Part shown: positions 1 to 12,000 of the stretch, one piece after another
Position numbering within the stretch: position 1 is the stretch's first letter
How the letters are laid out: each line of letters opens with the position of its first letter
Assembly (NCBI GenBank): GCA_947625385.1
Contig: CANQOB010000003.1
Coordinates: 27,941 to 91,940 of the forward strand
DNA: 64,000 nucleotides
Reading direction: 5' to 3'
Source of the DNA: an uncultured Clostridia bacterium
GTDB taxonomy: Bacteria; Bacillota; Clostridia; Christensenellales; Borkfalkiaceae
Notes under the pieces: generated by a model
Database searches by the model: none
Seen by the model: the letters and a program-made list of their open reading frames with translations, nothing else
Told to the model about the DNA's origin: nothing
Translations under genes and position numbers: made by a program

Positions 1-3000
1 CACGAGGTCGACGGTGATGACATAGGCGCCCGCATTCTCGGGAATGCCGTCGAAGTCCATGGTGTTGAAGCCGACCCAGCTCGGGGCGAAGGCGACTTTG
101 AACGTGTAGAGCAGCGTTTCACCGTCCTTCACCTCGTACGTCGCGACAAGCCCATCGATCGCGGCTTCGCCCATGGTGCCTTTGGGGACGACGGTAAAGC
201 CCGCCTCCGCGTTGCGGAACGCAACGGAAACGTTGTGCTTCTTGGTGTTATAGACGTTGCTCGAAACATCGGCAGGCTCATCGTCGATGGTCACAGAGAG
301 CGAACCCGTGATGATGGCGGGCGTGATGACGTAGGCTTCCTGCCCCCATTCGCCCTTCTCCGTGTCAAACGTGTACGTTGCGGATTCGTGCGTGACGAAC
401 TTGAAGTTGGACAGGTCGCGCTGCGCTCCCGTAACGTCGTCACTCACATCCTTCAACGTGACTTTTACGTTGTACGCGACAGGTTTGCGGTCGCCGTTCG
501 TCTTGACATGCGTCGGGATATCCGCCAAGTCGTCATAGGTGATGTCGTAGTCCTTGGGCAGGACGGTAGAATTCGCCGAATTGACGAACGTGACCGTCGC
601 GGGACGCTCCTCTCCCGTGTAGCTTGCGCCGGGGATGGCGGCGAGGTAGATCTCCGCCTTTTCGACGGTGAAGGTGAAGGTCGCCGTGTAGTCGCCCGTC
701 TTTCCCGTAAATCCGTCTTTGAACTTGAAGTTGGGATCATTGCCGACGCCCGTCAGATTGTGCAGGGTGACGGTGACGGTGTATTCGCCCGCGTTGTGCG
801 GCGCCTTGACATCCTGTCCTTGGAAGGTGTATTTGATGGTGTAGTCGGAGGAGTTCTCGTTGGTGTTGTACGCGGGGGTGATGCCCGTGCCGCTCTCGTT
901 CGTGAATGTGAAAGAGCGGGACTGGTCCTGCGCGTTGTACGGGAGCGAAGTCTTATCGATCGTCGCCGTGACCTCTGCGGGCAGGATATCATAGGACAGG
1001 TTGACCGACCCCTGATAGTTGTTCATGCCCGTGACCATGGTATCGACGTGACCGACGTTGATATCCGACGTATTCGAGATAGAGTAGTCGCCGACCGTAT
1101 CCGCCGCCGTCTTGCGCTTAAGTTCGGTCTTGGCGGCGCCCTCCGTCAGGGCGATGAGGACATGGAAGTCATCGGTCTGCGGTCTGCCCGTGTAAATCTT
1201 CTGGTTGACTTCGTATGCAAGCGTCTTGCCGTCCGCAAGGAATACATCCCCTTGCCCGATGGTGCGCTGCGTGATGGCATAGGTGAGCGAGATGGTGTAT
1301 ACCCCCGAGCCGAAGCAGAAGTTGCCGCCGAGGACTTCGGTAGAATTCCCGTCCTCATCGAAGATGTAGAATTTCAGCGTTACGGTGTAGGTACCCGCAT
1401 TCGTGTAGCCCTGCCAAGCATCCTTCGCCCAGCCGTCGTAGCTCGCTTCGCGCACCGCATAGACGTTGCCGCCCGTGCCTTCCGTTTGCACATCGCGCAA
1501 TGTGACGCTGACTTCGTCGGTGTAGACCTTGTATTCGTGCGCGACGCCGTCATAGACGAGCGAGTTCTCGCCTTTTTGGACGAAGCCGTCCTTTTCAAAT
1601 CCGAGGAACGGGGAGAGCACGACGGGCGTGACGCGGAAGTTCCTCGTCGCATGGTAGTCACTGTCGCCTTCTCCGCGACCCTCTGTTGCGAAGATGAAGT
1701 TCTGGGTGAGCTGCATGGAGACAGTATAGGCGCCCGCGAAGTACGGCTTATGATCGGCGCCGAATCTCTCGTTGCCCGTTTTCTCCGTATCGTTGACGGA
1801 GTATGTTGCGGTGAAGTCGCCGAGGCTGAGGTCGGGCAGGACTGCGCCCGTGCCGTCTCCCGCGTACACGAAGGTGTAGTTTGCATCCTGCGGTCCGTCA
1901 TTGTAGACGACATTGCCGACTTCTTGGAGCTTGACGACGTTGGGAATGATATCGAATACCAGCGTGACATACACGTTGTTCTCGTCAAGGACAGCCTTGC
2001 GGTAACCGTTCGTGTCCGTCGGGTTCTTTCCGAGGTCGATTTCTTGGAGCTCCACGCTGTCGTCCGTCTTTGTGCCGCCCGCGTATACATTCCGGATGGT
2101 GTAGTTGTTGTAGTGCTTCACGCCGGGATAGTGCCCGGTCTCTTCCCTGCTCAGGCGGAAGGTCACCGAATATCTGCCGACATCGTAAATCGCCTTGACG
2201 GGGTTGTCTCTGTCCCATGTCTCTTCCGTGTCGCTCACACTCGTGGCTTTGTAGTACTCGACGGAGTACTGCGCGCCCTGCGGCACGGCGCCGCCCTCTG
2301 CGGCGTCGAGAGAGATAGAGCCGAAGCTCCCCGTCCAGTCATTGCGGTTGTAGTAGAACTTGTTGACGTACGCGCCGTCGTTTTTGAGCGTGGCGGCGGA
2401 GAAGAACACGTCGATGACGGAAGGCGTAATGGAGAAGTCGACATAGACTCCCGTCTCCGTCTTATCGCGATACTCGCTCGTCAGCTGCACATGGCTGCCG
2501 TTTCTCGGTCCCGCATAGACATTGCGGAGCTTATAGTTCTTGTTCACGTTCTCAGCCGCGAGGAGTTCGAAGTGCAAGAAGTACTTGCCCGCGTCAAAGA
2601 CTTCATTGTTCTTCGCCTTCGTGCCCGCATGGGCTGCGACATTGTCGTAGTAGAACGTGACGGAGTACCCTTGGGAAGGGGTGATGTTCCCATCGTTGGC
2701 GAAGTCGACGGAGCCGAGCTTCGAGGACTGGTTGGTACCGTCATAGACGAAGCTGCTCGTAAACTCGCTGCCGCTTACGAACCCGTTGAGATAGAGGTCG
2801 ATCTCGGCAGGCGTGACCTTAAAGGCAAGGCTGAACTTTTTGAGGGTCCCGTCGTCAAGCTTGCCTTCGATCGGATGATAGGCGTCGCCCGCATTTTCCT
2901 TCACGTCGAAGGTATCGTCCGTGCCCGCATAGATGGCAGTGATGACGTAGTTGCCCGCGTCGTCCGTGAGGGTGAATACCAGGCGGTAGTCGCCGACGTC

Positions 3001-6000
3001 GGTGGCGCTATCCACGGCGTCCGAATCTTTCAGCATGAAGGTGACCGTGTACTCACTGTTGGTGGGCACGATGTCATCCTTGCCCGAGAGCGTGACCGCA
3101 TTGAGCACGCTCGCCCAGCTCGACTTGTTGAAGCCGAATTCGTTGACGAACGCTCCCTCTGCCGACCTGAACTGTTCGGGCACATGGACCTGAATCTCCG
3201 CAGGCGTGATCTTGAACTGCACGGAGAACGCCGTGAACGGTTCGCTTGCGGTCTTTACATAGCCCTTTTCGGCATTTTCGGACAGCTCGACCGCGTTGCT
3301 GACTTCGCTCAATGTATTCGACGGCGTACCCGCATAGACCTTGACGATCTCGAAGTTCTTTGCGCCGTCGCTGACAAGCGTGATGACGAGCTTGTAGGTG
3401 CCGACATTGCGCACGGTGGCGGCGTCGGTTTCCGTGTCCTTGCCGACCGACTTCAAGACGGCGGTATACTCGCCGTTCTGCGGGAAGATCCCGTTGCGGA
3501 GCTCATTCTTGAACTGTACGCTGTTCAGCGTGTTCGTCCAGTCGTTCTTGTTGAAGCCGAAGCTGTTGACGAAACCTTCCCCGCTTCGGAACGCCTCGGA
3601 CAGATAGACCTCGATTTGGGCGGGCGTGATGTCGAACTTCACGGAGAAGTCCTCCATGCTGCTGCCAAAGTAGCCCGCGCCGTCCGCGCTTTCGGCTTTG
3701 GCGAGCGTAACGCTCGTGTCGTTGCCCGCGTAGATCGCCGTGACGTTGTAGTTGTTCGCCGCCTCATCACTACTGAATTTGAAGATGAGGTAGTACTTGC
3801 CGACGTTGGTGACGGTTGTGGTGTCCTCGCCCGCAAGCTCCGTCTTGAAGCTGACCGTGTAGTCGGTCCCGTTCGGGACGACGTTGTTGGCGTTCTTGAT
3901 AGAGACGACGGAGAGCACGGCATGGAGGTTCTGCCTCGTGTAGACGAAGCTGTTGACGAACGCTCCCTTGTCCTTGAAGCGGTCGGCGAGGTGAATCTCG
4001 ATGTTCGCAGGGGTGACGGTGAAGGCGACGTCAAACGCGCGCATGTCGCCGTCGTCCGTCGTCGTGTAGTTGTCGGAGTTCGTGAGCTCAACGTAGTCGG
4101 AGCCCGCTGACCCGTCCTTGCCCGCGCGGACATGGGTGATGACAAAGTTCTGCGCGTCGTCGCCGATGAGCCCGAATTTGAGCGTGTAGCTGCCCGCGTT
4201 GAGGACCTGCTCGGTCGCGTCCGCGTCCTTCAAGAAGGTCACCTGATAGTCGACGTTTACGGTGCCGGGCACAACGCCGCCACTCAGTTCGTTCTTGAAG
4301 GTGACGGGGTTGAGGCGGGTCCGCCAATCCGACCTGTCATAGCCGAAACTGTTGTTGAACGCGCTGTCCGACTTGAACGGGCTGGACAGGTACACCTCGA
4401 TCTTCGCCGTCTCGACGACAAAGTGAACGGAGATATTTTTCAGCGACTCGTCGTCCGCATAGTAGCCGTTTCCCTCGGAGGTTTCAACCTTCGGGACTTT
4501 ATCGTTCTCGGTCGAGCCCGAGCCGACATAGACACCCGTAACTTGGTAATTGCCTTTCTCGTCGATCAGTCTGAGTACAAGGTAGTAGTGGTCCGCATTG
4601 CGGGCAGAGTTCGTTTTGTGCGCTTCAGCGGCATCGCTCTCGGTGTAGAATTCTACCGTATATTCGCCCGTGACGGGGGTAATACCGCCCTCGCCCGAGA
4701 GAGTAACGGAGTTGAGCACAGTCGTGTAATCCGTCGCAGTATACGGGAAGGTATTGGTGAATCTGCCGTCCGCGCCCTTGAACTGGTCAGACAAGTGAAT
4801 TTGGATTTGGGCAGGCGTGACGGTGATCGCAAACTTGTAGGCGAAGAGGAACGGCTCATCGGGGAACATGTCAGCGATAGTTCCCGCTTCTCGGTGCTCT
4901 TTGTAGAACACAAAGTTGCTGTACTCCTTGTTGTCGCCGCTCTGGAAGCGAATCCAAACGAAGTAACTGCCGCTGTCCGTAACGCCGCCTTCGATCGCCG
5001 TCGCATCGTCCTTGGGCTTGCTATTTGCCTCGTCCCAATCCGCTGCCTTGTAGTATTCGATGACATAGTCCGAGCTGTTGGGCAAAGTCGAGGTATCGCA
5101 GAGGTTTTTGAACGCAAACGAAACCGTCTGTGCCGTCTTGTTATAGCTGAACGTGAGGGAGCCCTTATCTTCCGTGCTCACATCCGGCTCAAAGGTCTCC
5201 GAATTGCCGCTGTTGTCGCTTGCCGTGACATTGACGATGGCAGGCAAGATCAAGAAGCCGCCTTCGAGCGAGCCCGTGAAGTTGTTGACGCCCGTCATCG
5301 TGACCTTCGCCTCACCGGCATTCAAGTTGTCGGTATAGGTGGCTTCAAACGCCGACGCATAATGGACCTCGTCCTTATCCCAAGCACCCGACCTGAGGGC
5401 AAGGTCGCCGGTGAAGATGTCCCCGTCGGACAGCGTGATGGTAGGCGTGATCGCCGACCCCGTGTAGTGGTAGCCGACCGCCGCGCTACCCGCATGGTCT
5501 TTGAGCGTTTCGTCGTCCTGATAGGTAGGCGTGAAGCTGCTGATGTCGCGCCGTTCGATCGTGTAGTTGCGCAGCACCGAGTAGCTGTTGTCCGCGAAGC
5601 GGAAGTCGCCGCCATCCCCGTGAAGGGTGAGCGTGACCGTGTAGGAGCCCGCATTCTTGAAGCCGTTGGAGTTGTCAAGCGTCTTGCCCGCCCAGCCGTC
5701 GTAGCCGTAGGTGACCCAAACTTCGCCGATTCCGATGCTATCGCCGCTTGTGGCAAGCGTGGGCAGGACTTTTTCGTCCGTACTCACAGAGTTGGTGAGA
5801 ACGATTCCGTTCCCTATGGTCGGCTTGTGCTCTTGCCTATCGTAAGTAACGGAAGTGTCATTCAGCGAGAAGCTGATCTGCGCGGGGGTGATGTTGTAAG
5901 TAAAGGGAATCGAGAGGTGTTTCTCATCCGCCCCCGAAGTGGTGATATAGAAGCTCTCCTCGCTGAACTTCACCGTGACGGTGTAAGTCGCGACATGGGT

Positions 6001-9000
6001 GAAGAAGCCAACCTTCGCAAATTCCTCGAAGGTGTAATCTTTCTTGGCGCCGTATTCGACCGTATCGTCGGAAGTCGTGGGCGTGTAGTGGACAGTCGCG
6101 GTATTGGTAGCCCCATCGCCCTTCTTGAAGATGACATCGACGGTGAGGTCGTCCGCCTGAATTGCCTCGGAGGACGCGTATTGGAACATCGCCGAGACCC
6201 AATTCGTGAGAGCGATGCCCTCCGCACCCGCGGCGTGGAAGTGGTCCTTGGCGTTGTAGACGTCGGTCGCAAACAGCTGCGTGACGGTGATGTCCACGCG
6301 GTTGATGAGGAAGGGCGCGAGGATGACGGAAGCATCCTCCCCTTCGCCGAGGCGCTGTGTAAGAAGCGTCGCATCCGTCGCCGTCTCGCTGTGCGCAAAG
6401 TGAGGCTGCGTAATCGACCGCGTTTCGAACTTGAAGTTCTTTGCACCCGCTTCGGTCAGAGAAATTTTGACGGAATAGAGTTCCGCATAGAACGGATTGC
6501 CGTTCTCGTCGCACGAATTCTTATCAGGAGTAATGACATTGTTGTCAACGTATTCGACCTTGAATTCGTCCGCGAGCACGGGAACACCCGCATTTTGCCC
6601 GTTGTGCGTAGGTACAGCCGCATTGTTGGACTGCTTGTTCGAGAAAACGGGCGTCTGCGGCTGCGCCGCGCGGTTGTAGACGCTGTCCTTGAACGCATCG
6701 AGGGTGATGGTCGCCTTTTGGATGACATAGTCGCCGGGCGCCGTCCAGCTGCCTTCCGTGGGATAGGACGAGCCGAGGTTGTTTCCGTCGCGGACGGTAT
6801 AGTTGTAGGTGTTCTCCTGCGAACCTTCGCACGAAGGATAGTTGTCCTCGCCCGTGGAGCCGTCCTTGTAGCCCGTGATGAGGCTGCCCGACGCGTCCAC
6901 CGTGAGCGAGAAGCAATAGTTGTGCGACGAAAGTTGGACTTTGACCGTGTAGTTGCCCGCATCGATCTCGGATTCCTTCCCGTTGATGGTCACCGTGTAC
7001 TCGCTGCCGAGCTGCGGCACCACGTTTTGGAACGAACGCAGTGTCGGATTCTTCTCATAGGTGATATTGGTGAACGTCAAAGTCGGCGTGTGCGCCGCGC
7101 GGTTGTAAATTTCATTATTGTTGGCAAACTTATATGAGACGACCGCGGGCAGAATGGTGTGCGAGCCCGTCGCCGTCTTTTTGTAAGCCTCCGTGCCGAC
7201 AGGCGTAAAGTACGACCCGCCCCCCGTGCCGCTTACAAATTGATAGTTATCGCTTCCCAACACGATCTTGACGTCATAGACGCCCGCCTCGATGGGAACA
7301 GTCCCGTCCGTAATGTCTGCGGGAGACGCCGCCGCGCCGAATCCTGCCGCCGTACGCGTGCGCGCCTTGTATGTAATGGAGTACACCGAGGCATCGGGCT
7401 GCGGCTTCTTGAATTCTCCGTTGCCGACAAGAATCTTGGGGTCGGCGTTCAGATATTTACTGTAAGCGTCGTCGGTCTCGGCGTTGGTGTACGTTACATT
7501 GACGCTGTGCGCCGTCTTATCGTACTGCGGCACAGCACCCACGCCCTGCGGCACAGCACCCACGCCCGCGTACTGCACGGCGATCTGCGCCGGGGTGATG
7601 GTGAAGTCGAGCGTCAGCGAGCCCGTATAGTTCCCCTGCCCGTTCAGCGTGATGCGCGCCGAGTTCGAAGCCGTCGAGGCATTCGAATTGTTCATGTACG
7701 AAATCGTGTAGTCCTCGCCATCGCCATTCAGCGTGAGCGGGGTGCCGTAGGCGGTCCTGCCCGTCGTGCGCTCAACGCTCTCCGCATAGTAGAACGGCTG
7801 ATATTGGACGGTCACGCCCGGTGTATACTGCCAGTTGTTGCCCGCGAACGGGTAGGAAATGCCCGTTTTAACATTCCCGCCCTCGCCGAGCGAAAGCGTC
7901 GTCGTGCCGCCCTCGATCGTAGAACTCCAATGCTTGAAGCTGTCGATGCCGACCTTGGTGATATCCCCCGCGAGTTCGTTGAGGTTCTTTTGGTTGATGG
8001 TGACGTCGAGGAAGCTCGTCGAGCTGATGACGAAGTTCTGCGACGTATTGAACGCCTGCACCTGCTTGCCGTCTTTCGGCTGATAGGTGATAATCCACGT
8101 CGCACCCTCTTTTTCGGGTTCGTCCGTGACGCGCGGCGTGGTCACAACAGTTTTGCCTGTCGCGAAAGCGTCGGCGTCGACCGTGGACAGGTGATAGTTG
8201 CCTTGATCCGCGCTCTTCGTCTTGAAGGCATACAGTCCGATACCGAAACTGATTTCGTGCTGCTTAAATTCCTCGTTAGAATAGTTGACCGAGACACTTC
8301 CGAGCGTGAAACGATTCTTATGGTAGGTCGCATCGTCGTAATTGTGCAACGTGTTGTCTTTGCCCCAAAGGTCGGTCAAATCGCGAGTTACTTCCGCCCC
8401 GCCGTCATAGGCAGAGAATGTTCCGGTCGTCGTGTAACTATCTGCATGTTGGTTTGTGATGAGCTCGCTGGGCGTCGTGATGCCGTCCTGTACAAGGAAG
8501 AAGATGGATTCATACCAAGCGTCGTCCTCGCCCTTGCCGGAACGCGGCGGCAAATATCTCGCTCTTTCGTAGCTGCTGCCGTCATAAGTATAGGAAAGGC
8601 TGCCCGTGACGGTCACTTCCACGGGTTTGATGGTGTACGTTCCGATGTAGACGCCCTTGAAATTGGCAACAGGGGTGTATTTTGTCGCGGAGCTGTTAGC
8701 ACCGTTGTTGGCATCTTCGGGCATGACGCCGCGGAAGTGGACGAGAATCCAGTATTCCCCTGCGTCCACGGGTCGGAACTTGCTCTCGAGAAGCTGATTG
8801 CCGTTCTTGTCCGTTCCGTTGTATTTTGTTTCCGCGTCCCATTTCGTCCAGTTGCCGGTTTTTGCTTCGATGTCGTCTGCCGTGACTTCGACATCCTCAC
8901 GATTGGAATATTTCTCTTTGGAGAGATAGCGCACCTGCACGACGGTATCGTCGGTCATGTCGGGATAGTTGTAGAGCCCGTTGTCCGCGCCGGAAGAGTG

Positions 9001-12000
9001 ATAGCGACCCGAAATCGTGGGCTCGTCATCCGTCGCATTGTAGACGCGGTCGTCGAGGTTGATACTGCCCTCCCCGCTGTCGGGCACGGATTCCGTCGTC
9101 CAGTTCTCAATTTCAGCGGGCTGGATGAAGAAATAGTATGCGAACTCGTACACAACATCTCTGCCCTGCTCGTCTTTTTGCGACGTTTCAGCCAAACGCT
9201 GTTTTTCGTTCGAAGTGAAGATGTAGTCGTTATACGGCTTGCCGCGCGGGGTGAAATCATCCTTCCCCTCGTCGCCCTCTCTCCACAACATCGCATTCAG
9301 CGAGACATGCACGACGTACTTGCCCGCGTCCTTGACGCCCCAACGCGAGGAGCCGTCGGAGTTATCTTCGATACCGACTTCCGTCGCATTTGCACCGCGT
9401 GCAAGATAGTCGTCGAACTGATAATATTTGACGGTGACGTTGGGGTCGAGCTCGGGGTCATTGCCCGCCTCATCGTTGTTGTTGAAGTAGAGAATCTGCT
9501 TGGTCGTATAGACGGCGTCCTTGAAGGTGTAGCCGAAGTAGCCTTCTACATCCTCTTTGACGCAGGCATTGTTTTCGAGCCATACGGAGACGGAGACGCG
9601 CTGAATGGGCAAGTGCATCTCGCTCTGGAAGGCGATGTTGTTCTTCATATAGTCGACGGAGGGCGCAACCGCTCCATCCGCGACGACCTCATGCGCGCCG
9701 CGCACCTCATAGAATCCCGCGTGCAGGAAGTAGTTGGTCTTTTCGAGCTCCGACTGCGACTTGTCATTGAGTTCGCGCCAGTAATATTCGAGGTCGAAGT
9801 CAACTGCGCCGAAGTCAATCTCCACGTCCTTCCCGAAGAAGTCCGTATTGGCGTAGACAAACTTCATGACCGCGCCGGTGAAGCCCTTGTATTTGCCCTC
9901 TTTGCCCTCTCGATATGCCTTATCGAGCACGAAATCATACGCCGTGCCGCGATAATAAAGCGCGCCAGCAATATAATCTCTAAGTTCCTGTTCACTGGGA
10001 ATTTTATTATTAGCGAAAGGATTTCCTTTGTCGTGCCAAGTGGGTTCACCGTTCTTGACTTCGTATGCAGAGACACCTACACCGAGCTGGTTAATCGTAA
10101 TGGTAAAAGAAGTATTGCTGTATGCTCCACTGGTGACACGGAAGGAATAATCGCCCGCATAGATGAGAGCCTTCTCTCCGCCCTCTTCGATAAGTTCGCT
10201 CTCTATATTGTTCTTTTCGAGCAGATAGTGGAAAGAATAGTTAACACCCTGGCCGGCAGTATCCAAGTGGCTGATATCCCATGTTTGAACGACAGCCTCT
10301 CCGCTCAGAGCCTCAACTTTGGTAACTTCGTACATCTTATGGTCGAAACGAAGCTGGCTCTCTGTCCACAAGAAAGAGGTGATTTCTGCGCTCGATTTGC
10401 CAATGTCGGCATCGTCCCACTTGAAAACATGCTGACCCGCATTAAATGAGCCGTGCTCGGGTTTCCCGTCCGCAACGATTATAAACTCTTTGCCACCGTA
10501 CAGTGTACCTGTGATGCGCCATGTGAGTCCCGTCATCGCGGGCTTGGTCTTATTGGAGAGAGCTGCTTCGCCTGTGCCGCCGGTGCTCTCCTGATTGTCG
10601 CTCCAAGCAACGTAGTAGTCTTCATCGTCCGAAGTAAAATAACGGTTGGGGTCGACGTTCGTTTCGGAATATTCTGAGGTGAAACTGCCATTAGGCCAGC
10701 TCGCTACGTCCTGCAACGTAATACCGATTTTGGCGTTGATTCCGTTTTGGAACATGCTTCCGCCGATAACAATTTTTGCACGTTTATCGCCAGAGCATGC
10801 AAGGAACAGATTGCTTGTGCTACCGCCCGTGAGTTCTTTGTTTTTCCAAATGACGCCGCCGATGAGGTTGTTTTCCGCATTGCGCCCCTCGCCGTACGTC
10901 CAGTCTTTTACCACTGTGCCGTCCGGTCGCGACGGCCCATTGTCTCCCGCCGCGATTTTGCTATCGACCCTCGAGCCGCCAATGCCCTTGCCGCCCCCCA
11001 CCGAACTCTTGTCAACTTCGGTGGTATTATGCGAATAGAACGATATATGGTAAATGTTGTTCTTGGAACTGGTATGTGTCCACAGCGTTGTACCGTCATA
11101 TGTGAAATCTCTATGATAATACTGGGCAGCCAATCCGCTGACGTTATCGGTAACAATAAGCGCACCCGCGAACTTGAACGTCGTCGCTTCTGCGTCGACA
11201 TAAATACCGCCACCGTAAATGCCCGCCTTGTTGAAGCGAATCGTTGTGTTTTCGAGCAGACCTTGGCTCGAGGGGCCGATATGGACGCCGCCGCCGTAAG
11301 AACCCGCAATGTTATAGGTGATATCGCCATCATGAATGTTGACATACGAGGTGTCGCGCAGGGCAATGCCGCCGCCGTACCCCGCAGCGCGGTTATAGGA
11401 AATGACTCCGTCGTACACTGTGAAGACGGAGCGGGAAGCACTGGCAAGATACACGCCGCCGCCATAGAGCGTGGCGTAGTTGCCGATGATATAGCCGTTG
11501 TAGATGATCATGGCGGCATTGCTGACCAGATAGATCGCACCGCCGAACTGCGCCTGGCTGTCGCTGAGCGTGCCGCTGTGCAGAATAAACTCCGACCGCG
11601 GCTCTCCGTGTACGCAGCCCCCCTTCCCTTCATTATTGGTATAGCCCCATGTCGCCCAAGGGGATTCTACGCGCAATGTCTCCCAATGATCCTCTGAAAG
11701 GTCTGCCATGCGCTTGGTACCGGTAGACCAACCGTTTTCGTCGATACCCCAGTCGACATAAGAAACATATTTTTGGTCGGCGCAACCGCCCATGATTGTG
11801 CCCTCATGGTTGGTCTTGTAACCTTTAACGGGGGTTGTGGTATCGTTTGCGGGAATCGTCTCACCGCGTTCATTCAACCGATTGATACGGCCGTCGGAGG
11901 CGCGCTCGTAGGCGGTAGAATCCACGACCTCGAGACGGGCTTTCGGCTGAACTTCAATCACGTTCCCGTAGTAGCAATAGGGATTGCCGTACATGTATTG

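Noticed and set aside
235..10449. Very long plus-strand open frames (1291, 1001 and 1096 codons) opposite the giant gene
   Set aside because: They are the codon-aligned antisense frame of a real gene that rarely uses TTA, CTA or TCA, so stops seldom appear. Their translations are Arg/Asp/Val-rich with no domain, and no ribosome sites fit.
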